In this document: positions 1 through 7,991 of the stretch, piece by piece | Position numbering within the stretch: the first letter of the stretch is position 1 | How the letters are laid out: every line of letters begins with the position of its first letter | DNA from: Candidatus Dependentiae bacterium | GTDB lineage: Bacteria > Babelota > Babeliae > Babelales > Babelaceae | NCBI GenBank assembly: GCA_013821315.1 | Contig: JACDHA010000001.1 | Location: 51,466-115,465, forward strand | DNA length: 64,000 nucleotides | Direction of reading: 5' to 3' | Made by a program: the position numbers and the translations under genes | Notes under the pieces: model-generated | What the model saw: only the letters and a program-made list of their open reading frames with translations | Database searches by the model: none | Told to the model about the DNA's origin: nothing

Positions 1-141
1 TATATGATGAAGTTCGTAAAGGCTTGTTAAGTTTTTATATGAGAGGTTTATAATTTCATCGACATATGAGTGAGCCGTAAGCGCTAGAGGAGTGCTTGCT
101 ATTAAAAGCAAAGTAAAAAATTTAGAGTTAAAATAGATCAT
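1..141 (-). CDS. N-terminus of an exported protein (runs off the window)
   Basis: A 47-codon reading frame is open from an ATG at 141 to the window edge. It begins with a clear signal peptide (MIYFNSKFFTLLLIASTPLA), and AGGATAG lies just upstream of the start as a ribosome binding site. The reverse strand reads TATACT near 170, a likely -10 element. The rest of the gene is outside the window, so no function can be assigned. The gene diverges from the ANK gene at 339. Confidence 0.6.
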   Translation of the reverse strand, partial: MIYFNSKFFTLLLIASTPLALTAHSYVDEIINLSYKNLTSLYELHHI

Positions 142-256
142 AAACTATCCTGTGGTTAAGAATTGTACTAGTATACACGTTTCTCATCACCCATTAGTAT
201 AGAGTAGATAATTGTTAAATCAAAAGGCCTGTGAAAGATGCTTGTTCTGTTTTTCT

Positions 257-284
257 TTGACGCAAGGATGCTCTAGCGTATACT
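257..284 (+). promoter_or_regulatory. Sigma-70-like promoter of the ANK gene at 339
   Basis: TTGACG at 257-262 and TATACT at 279-284 are separated by 16 bases. The pair lies about 55 bases before the ATG at 339. It is one of the clearest -35/-10 pairs in the window. Confidence 0.6.
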
Positions 285-338
285 AATTAAGACAGTTAAA
301 ACAGCAGATTAACAAGTATTTTGGGATTAAGTGCGAAC

Positions 339-1211
339 ATGTGTATAAAAGAAATAGTAATTACTTCTCTGTTATTGGTAGCCATTTGTAGTAATGTAGC
401 TAACGCTATGACAGAACATAGTAATAAAGTTAATAAAAGAAAAAGACAAGAGCGCTATGAGCAACGTCAAGCAAAGCACCAAGAGCGTGAACAGCAAAGG
501 TATAGTACTAATGAGCTTATTAAAGCTATTAGCGAAAAAAATGTAACAAAAGCACAAGAGTATCTTGATCAAAAAGCCAATCCTAATGCTAGTAAATATA
601 TTGACGATAAAGAAGAGCTATTGCTTCATGTGGCTTTGCGTTCTAATCAGCCTGATATGGTATTGCTTTTACTTAAGTATAAAGCCCTTACTCAGTTGCG
701 CTGCCATTGTGATTTTACTGCACTTCATTCAGCTGCTCAAGAAGGCAAAGTGAATTTAGTTAAACTTATACTTAACTATGGAGGTTTAGTAGATGCAAAA
801 GCAGAAAATAAAATACCTGTTATGGTCTCAGGCAAGTCTCCAGCAACGGACTTTTTAACCACTTATGCTGTACTAGAAAAAAACGTAGAGCTTAGCCCAA
901 CGCGAGAACTGCTCTGTCAGGCACTTGAGAATGGCTATGTTAAGTTAGCAGCTCGTTTGCTAAGAGCTGGTATTATACCAACTCTTGCAGGCTTACAATT
1001 AGTTAAAGATTTCTATTTTAAAAGCCAAATAGCTGGTGATTGTGTCGATAGCGATGCTTATAAAACTCTAGGCCGTATGCTTAAAGTCCATTTAGGTATG
1101 TTTGAACCTGTCTCTGGTGTAGCAAGAACAGGTATTAGCCAAGGTCTTAATGCTCAAGGAATACCTGTAGATATTCAACACATTATTGCTCAATTTTTGC
1201 ATGATGTTTAA
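339..1211 (+). CDS. Exported ankyrin-repeat protein with conserved C-terminal module and F-box-like tail
   Basis: The protein has 290 residues. I chose the ATG at 339 over an upstream TTG at 321 because it begins the signal peptide directly; the ribosome binding site (GGGA, about 12 bases away) is weak. A signal peptide ends near ANA at residue 23, followed by Met. A highly charged, basic stretch follows (about 31-55), then about three ankyrin repeats (about 60-160) with TALHSAAQEGKVNLVKLIL as the best match. Residues about 185-255 carry a module shared with six other ANK proteins in this window (LL..ALENGY..LA..LL). The C-terminus has IPVDIQHIIAQFL, an F-box/PRANC-like helix. The likely role is a secreted host-interaction protein, which is inference. 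Confidence 0.85.
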   Translation: MCIKEIVITSLLLVAICSNVANAMTEHSNKVNKRKRQERYEQRQAKHQEREQQRYSTNELIKAISEKNVTKAQEYLDQKANPNASKYIDDKEELLLHVALRSNQPDMVLLLLKYKALTQLRCHCDFTALHSAAQEGKVNLVKLILNYGGLVDAKAENKIPVMVSGKSPATDFLTTYAVLEKNVELSPTRELLCQALENGYVKLAARLLRAGIIPTLAGLQLVKDFYFKSQIAGDCVDSDAYKTLGRMLKVHLGMFEPVSGVARTGISQGLNAQGIPVDIQHIIAQFLHDV

Positions 1212-1230
1212 TACCTGTCTCGTATGCTTA

Positions 1231-1977
1231 CTATACAATACTTTTATTAGAAGCCATTCTAGGTTCATAATAAAAAGTTGTATTTTGCGGGATGTTTAGC
1301 GATGCTAAAGTTGCCTTGGCATCTGTTTTAGGAATAGTTTCATGCTGAGAATTACGTCGATAAGTTAAGTTTATTTCTTCCTCAGATTTATTAAGAACTT
1401 GGGCTGCAGCTTGATATATCTCGCTTACGGTTGGATTATTAGTTTCTAAAACAATGTGATAAGCATTTCCTATCCTATTATCTATAGTGTAAAAATTCAT
1501 GTTTTGCATAACCCATTGATATGCTTCAGGAATATTAAGTTGCTCAATTGCTTTTTTTATAACAGGAAAGAAAGTTCTAGTATAATACCTTTTTCCATGA
1601 GTATTTTTGACAAAGTTTTTAACGTAAGGCACAAGTAGTTTTTTAAGATTTATAGGGTTATTAATAACAGTAGTGACTGCGGGGTTTAATAAAGTAACTG
1701 TTTTCAGTATTTTCCCTACTTGCTCAGGTGTATTGTTAGAAGGTATCACTTGTAAAACAAGGGAGAATAATGATTGAGGATCTTTAATCATGCTAGTAAA
1801 TTCTTTGTTTACTAAAGCAAAATTTTTTAAGTTTTGTACTGCCTCTTGAGGTGTATTTGCCGAGAGCAGTTGAGAAACTATAAGTGGTTTTAAGTCTTTT
1901 GGTAAGTTAGTTAAACTATTTTTTTCCATCGCTTGCACTGTTGATCCAAGCATAAGTATTATAAGCTGTTTTTTCAT
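1231..1977 (-). CDS. Exported protein with F-box-like N-terminus and ubiquitin-like C-terminus
   Basis: The protein has 248 residues. The ATG at 1977 is preferred over an upstream TTG because AAGGAC sits six bases before it. A signal peptide ends at STVQA and is followed directly by Met. Residues about 22-63 read NLPKDLKPLIVSQLL, then FALVNKEF, which has the layout of an F-box (LP.(E/D)L...I...L, later V.K.F). The last 75 residues resemble a ubiquitin fold: TVSEIYQAAAQVLNKSEEEI, then TLASLNIPQNTTFYYEPR, which lines up with ubiquitin TLSDYNIQKESTLHLVLR. There is no terminal GlyGly, so it is not a conjugatable ubiquitin. Both domain calls are from pattern only. The gene converges on the ANK gene at 339. 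Confidence 0.7.
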   Translation of the reverse strand: MKKQLIILMLGSTVQAMEKNSLTNLPKDLKPLIVSQLLSANTPQEAVQNLKNFALVNKEFTSMIKDPQSLFSLVLQVIPSNNTPEQVGKILKTVTLLNPAVTTVINNPINLKKLLVPYVKNFVKNTHGKRYYTRTFFPVIKKAIEQLNIPEAYQWVMQNMNFYTIDNRIGNAYHIVLETNNPTVSEIYQAAAQVLNKSEEEINLTYRRNSQHETIPKTDAKATLASLNIPQNTTFYYEPRMASNKSIV

Positions 1978-2203
1978 AACGTCCTTTTTTGGCAATGGCT
2001 AAGTAATTACTTTAAAAATAATTATTTTTTTTATTTACACAGTAATATTAATAAGATATCATAATTAAATTTCAAATGTAAATAAAATTATATTCGAGTT
2101 AAAGGTTCTGTTTTTTCTTTAAAGTGCTTCTTCTTGACAATTAAAGTTCCAGAGAAGTAGGTTTATAAAGTAAAAGATACACACCCCATCAGGAGGCATT
2201 ATA

Positions 2204-2410
2204 ATGGCATTCAGCGTTAAATCTAAAAAAAGTGGTAAAACATACTATTTACACACTCAAGAGGTTGAATTAAGAAGTGGGCGCAAACAAAGAATTTATT
2301 TCTTTGCTGGTGATAAACGTGAAGGCGTTCTTCTTGAACTTCCAGAAGGTTACGAAGTAACTGAAAATGCTCGCACAGGGCTTCCTATGTTACGTAAAAA
2401 ACAGAAGTAA
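2204..2410 (+). CDS. Small basic conserved-type protein
   Basis: The protein has 68 residues, no signal peptide and many Lys/Arg. A near-perfect Shine-Dalgarno (AGGAGG) precedes the ATG and a strong terminator follows, so this is a well-expressed single-gene unit. The sequence reads as a compact beta-rich domain (KSGKTYYLHTQEVELRSGRK, then IYFFAGDKREGVLLELPEGY). I do not recognise a family with certainty and assign no function. Confidence 0.8.
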   Translation: MAFSVKSKKSGKTYYLHTQEVELRSGRKQRIYFFAGDKREGVLLELPEGYEVTENARTGLPMLRKKQK

Positions 2411-2430
2411 TAGTTACTGCTGTTAACGAA

Positions 2431-2460
2431 AAGGCGTTTATATAAACGCCTTTTCTTTCT
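2431..2460 (+). terminator. Rho-independent terminator
   Basis: An AAGGCGTTTA / TAAACGCCTT hairpin is followed by TTCTTTCTTT, 20 bases after the stop of the 68-residue gene. Confidence 0.8.
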
Positions 2461-2548
2461 TTAAAACGGTACAACTCTTGTGTTGAGAAGCTTAATTTTG
2501 TTATTTTTATAACTAATATATAAGTTGTAAAATAATAAAGGAGCTGCT

Positions 2549-2746
2549 ATGTCTGACAGAGAAAAAAATAAATTTTATGAAAAACCAGAGCACAAGCCTC
2601 AAGTAAAGCATTGGGTTGAATCACAGAGTGATACAACACCTTCTGGAGGTGTAACTCAGGCACAAGCAGGTGCAACGGGTATTTTAAAATCTATAGACTC
2701 TAAAAAAATAGAGCCTAGATTAAAAAATCAGGCAGATAAGAAATGA
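2549..2746 (+). CDS. Small hydrophilic protein upstream of gnd
   Basis: The protein has 65 residues, is very hydrophilic and probably largely disordered, with a central Gly/Ala/Gln-rich part (GGVTQAQAGATGIL). AAAGGAG lies seven bases before the ATG. Its last codons overlap the gnd start by four bases (ATGA), so the two are translationally coupled. No family is recognised. Confidence 0.7.
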   Translation: MSDREKNKFYEKPEHKPQVKHWVESQSDTTPSGGVTQAQAGATGILKSIDSKKIEPRLKNQADKK

Positions 2747-3666
2747 AAGTAGGCGTTATTGGCCTAGGGCATATGGGTGGCCCCATCGCGCATAAATTTT
2801 ATCGTGAAAACAAAGACCTCGTTGTTTTTGATAGCAATCCTGCGGTAAGACAACTATTTAGTAATGCCGGATTAAGAGTAGCACATACTATAGAAGAGCT
2901 TAGCGACGACGTTGAGGTTATTTGGGTTATGGTGCCTGATCAGGTTGTAGACAGTGTTCTTGATCATTTGTGTGCATGCATAAATCCTCATACGGTTATT
3001 ATCGATGGAGGTAATAGCCATTTTAGGGACACTGTAAGAAGAGCTGCTGCCATGAATGCAAAAGGGTTAGCTTACCTTGATTGTGGTACTTCGGGAGGAT
3101 TATGGGGTGCTGAGCATGGCTTTAGTATGACTATTGGTGGTGATCAAAAGGTATTTGATCGTGTTAAAGAAGTGTTTAAAACTCTTGCAGCGTCTCCAAG
3201 CTCTTATGCCTTAGTGGGATCTTCAGGTGCAGGTCATTATGTTAAAATGGTTCATAATGGTATTGAGTACGCTTTGCTGGAGTCATATGCTGAAGGATTT
3301 TTCTTACTTCATAACAACAAACACTACAACCATTTTGATCTGGCTGCGATTAGCGCTGTTTGGAATGATGGTGCAATTATTCGCTCCTGGTTACTCTCGC
3401 TCTTTCATGATGTTCTTATGCATGATCAAAATCTCTCATTAATTAATGGTGCTATAGGTGAAAATGGTACTGGCCGCTGGATGGTTGAAGAGGCAGCAAA
3501 TGCGGATATTTCACTTAAACTTATAGAACATGCTTTAGCTATTCGCCAACAATCACGTGACTTTGGGGGTGATTACCGTACTAAACTAGTAGCTATGGTG
3601 CGTCATGTTATGGGAGGTCATCCTATTTCTCAAGAAGCATGCTCTGTTTGCCAAGAAGTAAAATAG
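2743..3666 (+). CDS. gnd: 6-phosphogluconate dehydrogenase, short (GndA/YqeC-type)
   Basis: This enzyme decarboxylates 6-phosphogluconate to ribulose 5-phosphate in the oxidative pentose phosphate pathway. The protein has 307 residues, the length of the short single-helical-domain bacterial form rather than the 470-residue form. The Rossmann motif GLGHMGGP is at residues 7-14. The substrate loop DGGNSHFRDT, the GTSGG segment and the catalytic helix KMVHNGIEYALLE (Lys near 168) are all present. The start overlaps the stop of the 65-residue gene by four bases. Cofactor choice (NAD or NADP) cannot be read with confidence. Confidence 0.93.
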   Translation: MKVGVIGLGHMGGPIAHKFYRENKDLVVFDSNPAVRQLFSNAGLRVAHTIEELSDDVEVIWVMVPDQVVDSVLDHLCACINPHTVIIDGGNSHFRDTVRRAAAMNAKGLAYLDCGTSGGLWGAEHGFSMTIGGDQKVFDRVKEVFKTLAASPSSYALVGSSGAGHYVKMVHNGIEYALLESYAEGFFLLHNNKHYNHFDLAAISAVWNDGAIIRSWLLSLFHDVLMHDQNLSLINGAIGENGTGRWMVEEAANADISLKLIEHALAIRQQSRDFGGDYRTKLVAMVRHVMGGHPISQEACSVCQEVK

Positions 3667-3677
3667 GTATTTTCAGC

Positions 3678-4367
3678 TTAGAGTCCCTTAGGGTCATTTT
3701 TGTGGCTAAAAATTACTGGCACTAAAGCAAGAGCACCCAGAAGCGTAAACGCGCCTAGTAGTGGAAGAGAAATAATATCCTTAAGTGACTCTATAGTGCC
3801 AAGTTGTTGTCCTGCAAAGCAGTAAGCAAAGCTGCCCGGAATAATACCTACACCTGTTGTAAGTATAAAAGTTTTTAATGTAATAGGTAATGCGCCTGCA
3901 AGTATATTAATCAAAAAAAATGGAATAAATCCCATAAGTCTGAGCGCAAGCAAATAATAGGCCCCTTTTGAGGCTACATTTCTCTTGAGAGTTGCTAGTT
4001 TTGCTCCATAGTTATTTTTAATCCAAGAGCCCAAAAAATAGCGTGAAATCAAAAATGATCCTGTTGCTCCAGTTGTTGCTGCGATAACAGTAAAAAGCGT
4101 GCCTGGTAGTACACCAAATAAAAAACCACCAGCAAGAGAAAACAAGACTGCTCCTGGTAACGATGCAGTAGTAAAAAGGGCATAGCTTGCTATGTATATA
4201 AAAACAGCGCGTATATAATGTTGATGGACAAATATACTCAGAGCATCTTTGTGATATTTTAAATTTTCTAGACTAAATAATCCTGAATGACTAATGAAAT
4301 AGCCTAGTAACACAAGACACATTAAAAAAAACATTCCCAGTACCCATTTTTTAGGCGCATATTTCAT
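3678..4367 (-). CDS. TVP38/TMEM64 (VTT-domain) membrane protein
   Basis: The protein has 229 residues and about six membrane segments. The first spans residues about 10-28. The VTT/SNARE-associated core is visible: LPGAVLFSLAGGFLFGVLPG, then TGATGSFLISRYFLG. Family members are DedA-superfamily membrane proteins, several of which are linked to lipid scrambling or envelope homeostasis. AAGGATT precedes the ATG. It converges on gnd with only 11 bases between stops. Confidence 0.85.
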   Translation of the reverse strand: MKYAPKKWVLGMFFLMCLVLLGYFISHSGLFSLENLKYHKDALSIFVHQHYIRAVFIYIASYALFTTASLPGAVLFSLAGGFLFGVLPGTLFTVIAATTGATGSFLISRYFLGSWIKNNYGAKLATLKRNVASKGAYYLLALRLMGFIPFFLINILAGALPITLKTFILTTGVGIIPGSFAYCFAGQQLGTIESLKDIISLPLLGAFTLLGALALVPVIFSHKNDPKGL

Positions 4368-4533
4368 GATAATCCTTAGGTAAATAAAATATCTACCTTA
4401 CACTATAATTAAATTTTACCTAGTTAAGAAAGTAAAATGTTGTAATTAAAAGTATTTGTGCGCTAAAATAAACGTACAACAAGTATTGTATGTTATGTAA
4501 GAACAATAAAATTATAGTTTTAAGGAGAATCGT

Positions 4534-5070
4534 ATGCAATATGCAGTGCAATCTATACATCGTAACTGGTTTATATATTTTATTCTAGGATTATTATTTA
4601 CGTTTATAGGTTTTTTAGGACTTATATTTGTTGGCACTTCCACTTTAGCATCGGTTATTTATTTAGGAGCAATACTTGTTAGTATAGGAGCTCTGGAGGC
4701 GATTAGATCTTTTAAGCTAGGTTTTTCGGGTAACGCCTTTGTGCATTTGATTATGAGTTTGCTCTATGGCGCAGTTGGCATTTTTATGATATTAAAACCT
4801 GAGGTAAATGCTTTAACTTTAACTTTGGTGTTAGGTATTGGTCTTACGGTTGTTGGAGTTGCACGTACTTTTTTTGCTGCTACACACTCTTTGCCTAACC
4901 GTAACTGGTTGTTGTTTCAAGGCTTGGTGACAATAGCTTTAGGACTTATTATTTGGCTTCAATGGCCAGTGTCAGGAACTTGGGCTCTTGGCACCATAAT
5001 TTCAACAGATATTATCTTAAATGGCTTTGTGTGGATGAAGGTAGCATTGCAAGCGCGTTATGCCCGCTAG
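4534..5070 (+). CDS. HdeD/DUF308-type membrane protein
   Basis: The protein has 178 residues and six predicted membrane helices in three pairs, with a cytosolic start (QYAVQSIHRNWFIYFILGLL) typical of HdeD-like proteins. In E. coli HdeD is tied to acid resistance, but most homologues have no known role. AAGGAGAATCGT precedes the ATG. It is a single-gene unit closed by the hairpin at 5149. Confidence 0.8.
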   Translation: MQYAVQSIHRNWFIYFILGLLFTFIGFLGLIFVGTSTLASVIYLGAILVSIGALEAIRSFKLGFSGNAFVHLIMSLLYGAVGIFMILKPEVNALTLTLVLGIGLTVVGVARTFFAATHSLPNRNWLLFQGLVTIALGLIIWLQWPVSGTWALGTIISTDIILNGFVWMKVALQARYAR

Positions 5071-5148
5071 TTGTTAACTGAAAATATAAATTTATACTAT
5101 GCTTGAAATAGGTCTATTATTTTGATGCTAATTTAACAATTGGTAATT

Positions 5149-5187
5149 AAAAAGGGGAGCCTCTAGAAATAGAGATTCCCTTTTTAT
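5149..5187. terminator. Bidirectional terminator
   Basis: AAAAAGGGGAGCCTCT pairs with AGAGATTCCCTTTTT with small mismatches. There is an A-run on the left and a T-run on the right. It lies between convergent genes and can serve both. Confidence 0.7.
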
Positions 5188-5205
5188 AATTTAAAAGCCA
5201 GATTG

Positions 5206-5667
5206 CTAAAGGTATAGTTCTTGCGCTTGTTGAGGTTTTAAAGAAATTGTAAGCTTGGGTTTACTAAATACCTGTTTTAAGCCTTTAAGTAAGAGAGAAC
5301 GTCTTAGTATGTTAATCAACTCTTTATTGTTTTTTTCTTTAGCTAAAGCAAGCGGCGTTTGGCCTGCATTATTGTTAATAGCGGCTTCAGCGCCCTGTGC
5401 AAGTAGTAGCCGTACAGCATGATAATTTTCGCTTTCAACTGCTGTATGAAGCAATGTTGAGCCTTCTGTATTTTTGTAGTTAATAAGAGTAAGTTTGGAT
5501 AAAAAAAGATTTATAGTATTGTGCCTTTGTTTTACAATAGCCTCAGAAACTATATTCCAGTATATAAGTTCTGCAGTACTAGAAATTGTCTTTGTTGTTT
5601 GATACATAGATTGTGTAGGAAAAACAAAAAAAACACCTACAAGTAGAGCGCAGATAGTTTTAGACAT
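5206..5667 (-). CDS. Short exported ankyrin-repeat protein
   Basis: The protein has 153 residues. A signal peptide (SKTICALLVGVFFVFPTQS) is followed directly by Met. About two ankyrin repeats lie at residues 65-125: GSTLLHTAVESENYHAVRLL and GQTPLALAKEKNNKELINIL. It lacks the C-terminal module and F-box-like tail seen in other ANK proteins here. The ribosome binding site is weak (AAGAGA). The reverse strand reads TATAC-type promoter bases near 5710. Confidence 0.8.
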   Translation of the reverse strand: MSKTICALLVGVFFVFPTQSMYQTTKTISSTAELIYWNIVSEAIVKQRHNTINLFLSKLTLINYKNTEGSTLLHTAVESENYHAVRLLLAQGAEAAINNNAGQTPLALAKEKNNKELINILRRSLLLKGLKQVFSKPKLTISLKPQQAQELYL

Positions 5668-5846
5668 ACAAATTCTCTTTCATTGCCTTGTTTTTACCAT
5701 TTTAGCATTGTGTATACTAACAATAATTTTAAAATAAAACTACTATGACATTTATTTATTATTGACTATTTTAAATATATTTTGATATTCTAAGACTAGG
5801 GTGGCATATTATTTTGCTAAAAATAAAATTAAAAAAAGGAGTTTTT

Positions 5847-6305
5847 ATGAATACCAAGCTTATAGCATTATTTGGTTGCGTGATGCTAGCGCCAACGTTG
5901 TTTGGTTATTGTGTTTATTTTAAAGAGGGATCTACAGGTAAAATAGGTGTTGCTATTTATAAACAGGATCAAACGAAAGCTCTAACTGCAGTACCTATCG
6001 ACTACGCGCGGTTAGGTACTGCATCTGCTGAGCATAGAGATATGTCTCCAGGCAGTAAAGCTTGTTGGAATTGGAAAGAAATAAACAAAAAGCTATTTTC
6101 AAATAAGGGCAATCAAAATACGCCGCTATTTTTTGCTGTTTTTAATGCCACTATAACAAAAGGTGCTCCTCTGAATGTAGAAATTTTAGCGACAGGTAGT
6201 TTGCCTTTAGGCGGTGGTTTATTTATTGATAAAAAAGATGGTAAAGTTATTTGGCAAGCGTATACTTTTGACAATAAATTATTTGCAAGTAACACAAAAG
6301 CATAA
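5847..6305 (+). CDS. Exported protein of unknown function
   Basis: The protein has 152 residues. The ATG at 5847 is chosen because AAAAAAAGGAG lies just before it; the frame is open further up to a TTG at 5814. A signal peptide (MNTKLIALFGCVMLAPTLFG) ends before YCVYF. The mature part is beta-rich (STGKIGVAIYKQD; FFAVFNATITKGAPLNVEIL), with two Cys that could pair. I do not recognise a family. Confidence 0.75.
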   Translation: MNTKLIALFGCVMLAPTLFGYCVYFKEGSTGKIGVAIYKQDQTKALTAVPIDYARLGTASAEHRDMSPGSKACWNWKEINKKLFSNKGNQNTPLFFAVFNATITKGAPLNVEILATGSLPLGGGLFIDKKDGKVIWQAYTFDNKLFASNTKA

Positions 6306-6310
6306 ATTTC

Positions 6311-6343
6311 AAAGAGTTGCTTATATAACTAAGCAACTCTTTA
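6311..6343. terminator. Hairpin terminator between convergent genes
   Basis: AAAGAGTTGCTT and AAGCAACTCTTT form a 12-base stem around a 9-base loop. It lies just after the stop at 6305 and just beyond the stop of the minus-strand gene ending at 6355. It may act in both directions. Confidence 0.65.
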
Positions 6344-6354
6344 AGAGAAAAATA

Positions 6355-6612
6355 TTAGCAGTTGCAAGGATTGCAGTTACAAGGAGAGCACTGGCAATTA
6401 TTAGGACTTAAAACTGTTTTTACCGTTTTTACTACAGTTGTTACTAGTGCCCCTTGGGAACACTGACAAGGGTTAGCGCTACAAAGTGGCGCGCAAGTGC
6501 AGGCATTTGCATAACCCATTCCAGGTCTTCTTAATTGGTTATTGAAAAGTGGAAATGTTACGTTAGTGTAGGCTGTAAGAGCAAGTAGTGTGTATACTAA
6601 GCGAAAATTCAT
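6355..6612 (-). CDS. Small secreted cysteine-rich protein
   Basis: The protein has 85 residues. The ATG at 6612 has AAAGGAACCTCT in front of it. A signal peptide (MNFRLVYTLLALTAY) comes first. The mature part has two Cys-rich blocks: ACTCAPLCSANPCQCSQ, and a C-terminal tail NNCQCSPCNCNPCNC that ends on Cys. CxC/CxxC spacing suggests metal binding or disulfide cross-linking in the envelope; which one cannot be told from sequence. The coding pattern and start signal support a real gene. Confidence 0.65.
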   Translation of the reverse strand: MNFRLVYTLLALTAYTNVTFPLFNNQLRRPGMGYANACTCAPLCSANPCQCSQGALVTTVVKTVKTVLSPNNCQCSPCNCNPCNC

Positions 6613-6716
6613 AGAGGTTCCTTTAGAGGTAAGTAGTAACAAAAAAGCGATTGAACTACTCTAGTATAGCTGCTATAAACCTAAAATTCACGTTTTACCT
6701 GATTTATGAGTCTTGA

Positions 6717-7268
6717 CGTTCTCGCATAGTTAATGCTGGTGAGATTCTGAATTCAACCGGAGATAGCCATATTAAAAGGAAGACTAAAGGATCAAGTAAC
6801 CAAAGCAAAGCACGACTGTCAGTAGCTAAAGCTCATGAAAGAGCAGCTGCTGCACGTAACCATTTTCAACATACATGGACAAAGCGATTGGTAGACGAAA
6901 ACTAAGCTATCATCGTAGAAGATCTCCATGTTAAAGGTATGCTCAAAAATAGAAAGCTTTCTAAAGCTATTAGTGATGCTTCATGGTACTCATTTATAAC
7001 TAAGCTTGAATATAAGCTCTCTTGGCAAGGAAAATGCTTTAAGAAAGTTGATCGCTTTTATGCTTCAACTAAAACATGTAATGCTTGTGGCACTCTACAA
7101 GAGACGCCATTAAATAAAAGAATATACAGTTGCAGTTGTGGTTGGAAAGCATCAAGAGATACTAATGCTGCGTTAAATATTAAAAAGCAAGGCATAGAAA
7201 AGTTAAAGGCGGCTGGATATACCCCAGATCATAACGACATGATTTGGTACCCGTGGAGGCCTGTGTAA
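6717..7268 (+). pseudogene. tnpB: TnpB (IS200/IS605 OrfB) remnant
   Basis: In one frame the DNA encodes the C-terminal half of a TnpB-type RNA-guided nuclease. It includes KGSSNQSKARLSVAKAHER, then TKRLVDEN, an in-frame TAA at 6903, then IIVEDLHVKGMLKN. A Cys4 zinc finger (CNACG, CSCGW) and the RuvC-III motif SRDTNAALNI follow. The RuvC Glu and last Asp are kept, but the N-terminal half and first catalytic Asp are missing. The stop replaces the Gln usually seen at that point. A 109-residue frame restarts at 6939 but cannot be an active nuclease. The element's right end follows at 7275. Confidence 0.85.
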
Positions 7269-7274
7269 GACTTC

Positions 7275-7333
7275 ATCTGAAGCTACGGCCTATGAAGCGA
7301 GAAGCCTTCTCCTTTAGGTCGAGGAGATATCAC
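7275..7333 (+). mobile_element. IS200/IS605-type right end (copy 1)
   Basis: This 59-base block directly follows the tnpB remnant and recurs with two mismatches at 61153. Its core GCGAGAAGCCTTCTCC folds into small hairpins and it ends in GAGGAGATATCAC. In this family the right end also forms the 3' part of the guide (omega/re) RNA. Identity as an IS end is inferred from position and the second copy. Confidence 0.7.
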
Positions 7334-7646
7334 CCAGAACAGAAATATATGTCACAACAAAGTTAAGTGTGTAGTCTTTAATGTTATCCCGCCTACCACT
7401 CGATGTGGACTAGATAGCATGCCTCTACATGGAACCGCTCAAGACCGAGTTACCCTAACTAAACTACTTAATAGTATATTAAAACGTGAATGTACTAAAA
7501 ATAATATAGCTATGCTTGATGTATATAACTTTTATGCTTTACCTGATGGAACGCTTAATCCACGTTTAAGTGATAGTTGCATGCATATTAATATGCTTTG
7601 TAATTACCACATAAGACAGGCATTAGTAAGAATAGCAAGATCTTGA
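7334..7646 (+). pseudogene. SGNH/GDSL-type hydrolase C-terminal fragment
   Basis: The frame is open from the IS end at 7333 to a stop at 7646. It encodes VVFNVIPPTTR, then a helix with QDRVTLTKLLN, then PDGTLNPRLSDSCMHIN, the layout of the last blocks of an SGNH hydrolase including the final Asp...His. The N-terminal catalytic Ser block is absent, so the gene looks cut by the IS insertion. An ATG at 7419 has no good ribosome binding site. A second relic of the same C-terminus lies at 9070-9133. Confidence 0.6.
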
Positions 7647-7985
7647 CTAGGTCTCCAGTTACTATAATTGATAGACCTTTGGATAAGTATCTTTAAGTTT
7701 GTTAGGTATTATAGTTTTAGACTTATGGCAAATTTTTATACTCACTATAACACTTGTTTTACTAAAACTCTGTAATCAAGGCTGCTTTGACTTTATGTCA
7801 ATCAAAAACAGCATGCTATCTTACGACAATCCTGTAGATTATTGAATGAAATAATTTTTAAGTGTGGCATTTAATTGTAGTAAAACAAATTGAATTAGTA
7901 AACCATATATCAAGTTAAATTATTGTATATTATTAATAAATGATATATACTGGTATAAATACTATAATTATCATAAATAGAAAGG
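7647..7985. other. Intergenic stretch without a recognisable gene
   Basis: These 339 bases are very AT-rich and hold no coding frame I can support. The end has TATAAT at 7963-7968, a plausible -10 for the ANK gene at 7992. It is probably decayed accessory DNA left around the IS scar. Confidence 0.4.
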
Positions 7986-7991
7986 TTGCAT

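Noticed and set aside
372..572. Antisense frame inside the first ankyrin gene.
   Set aside because: It lies opposite a well-supported ANK coding region and has no ribosome binding site of its own.
6939..7268. Treating the 109-residue TnpB piece as a working small nuclease.
   Set aside because: It lacks the first RuvC Asp and the whole N-terminal domain; the upstream DNA shows it is the end of a broken gene.
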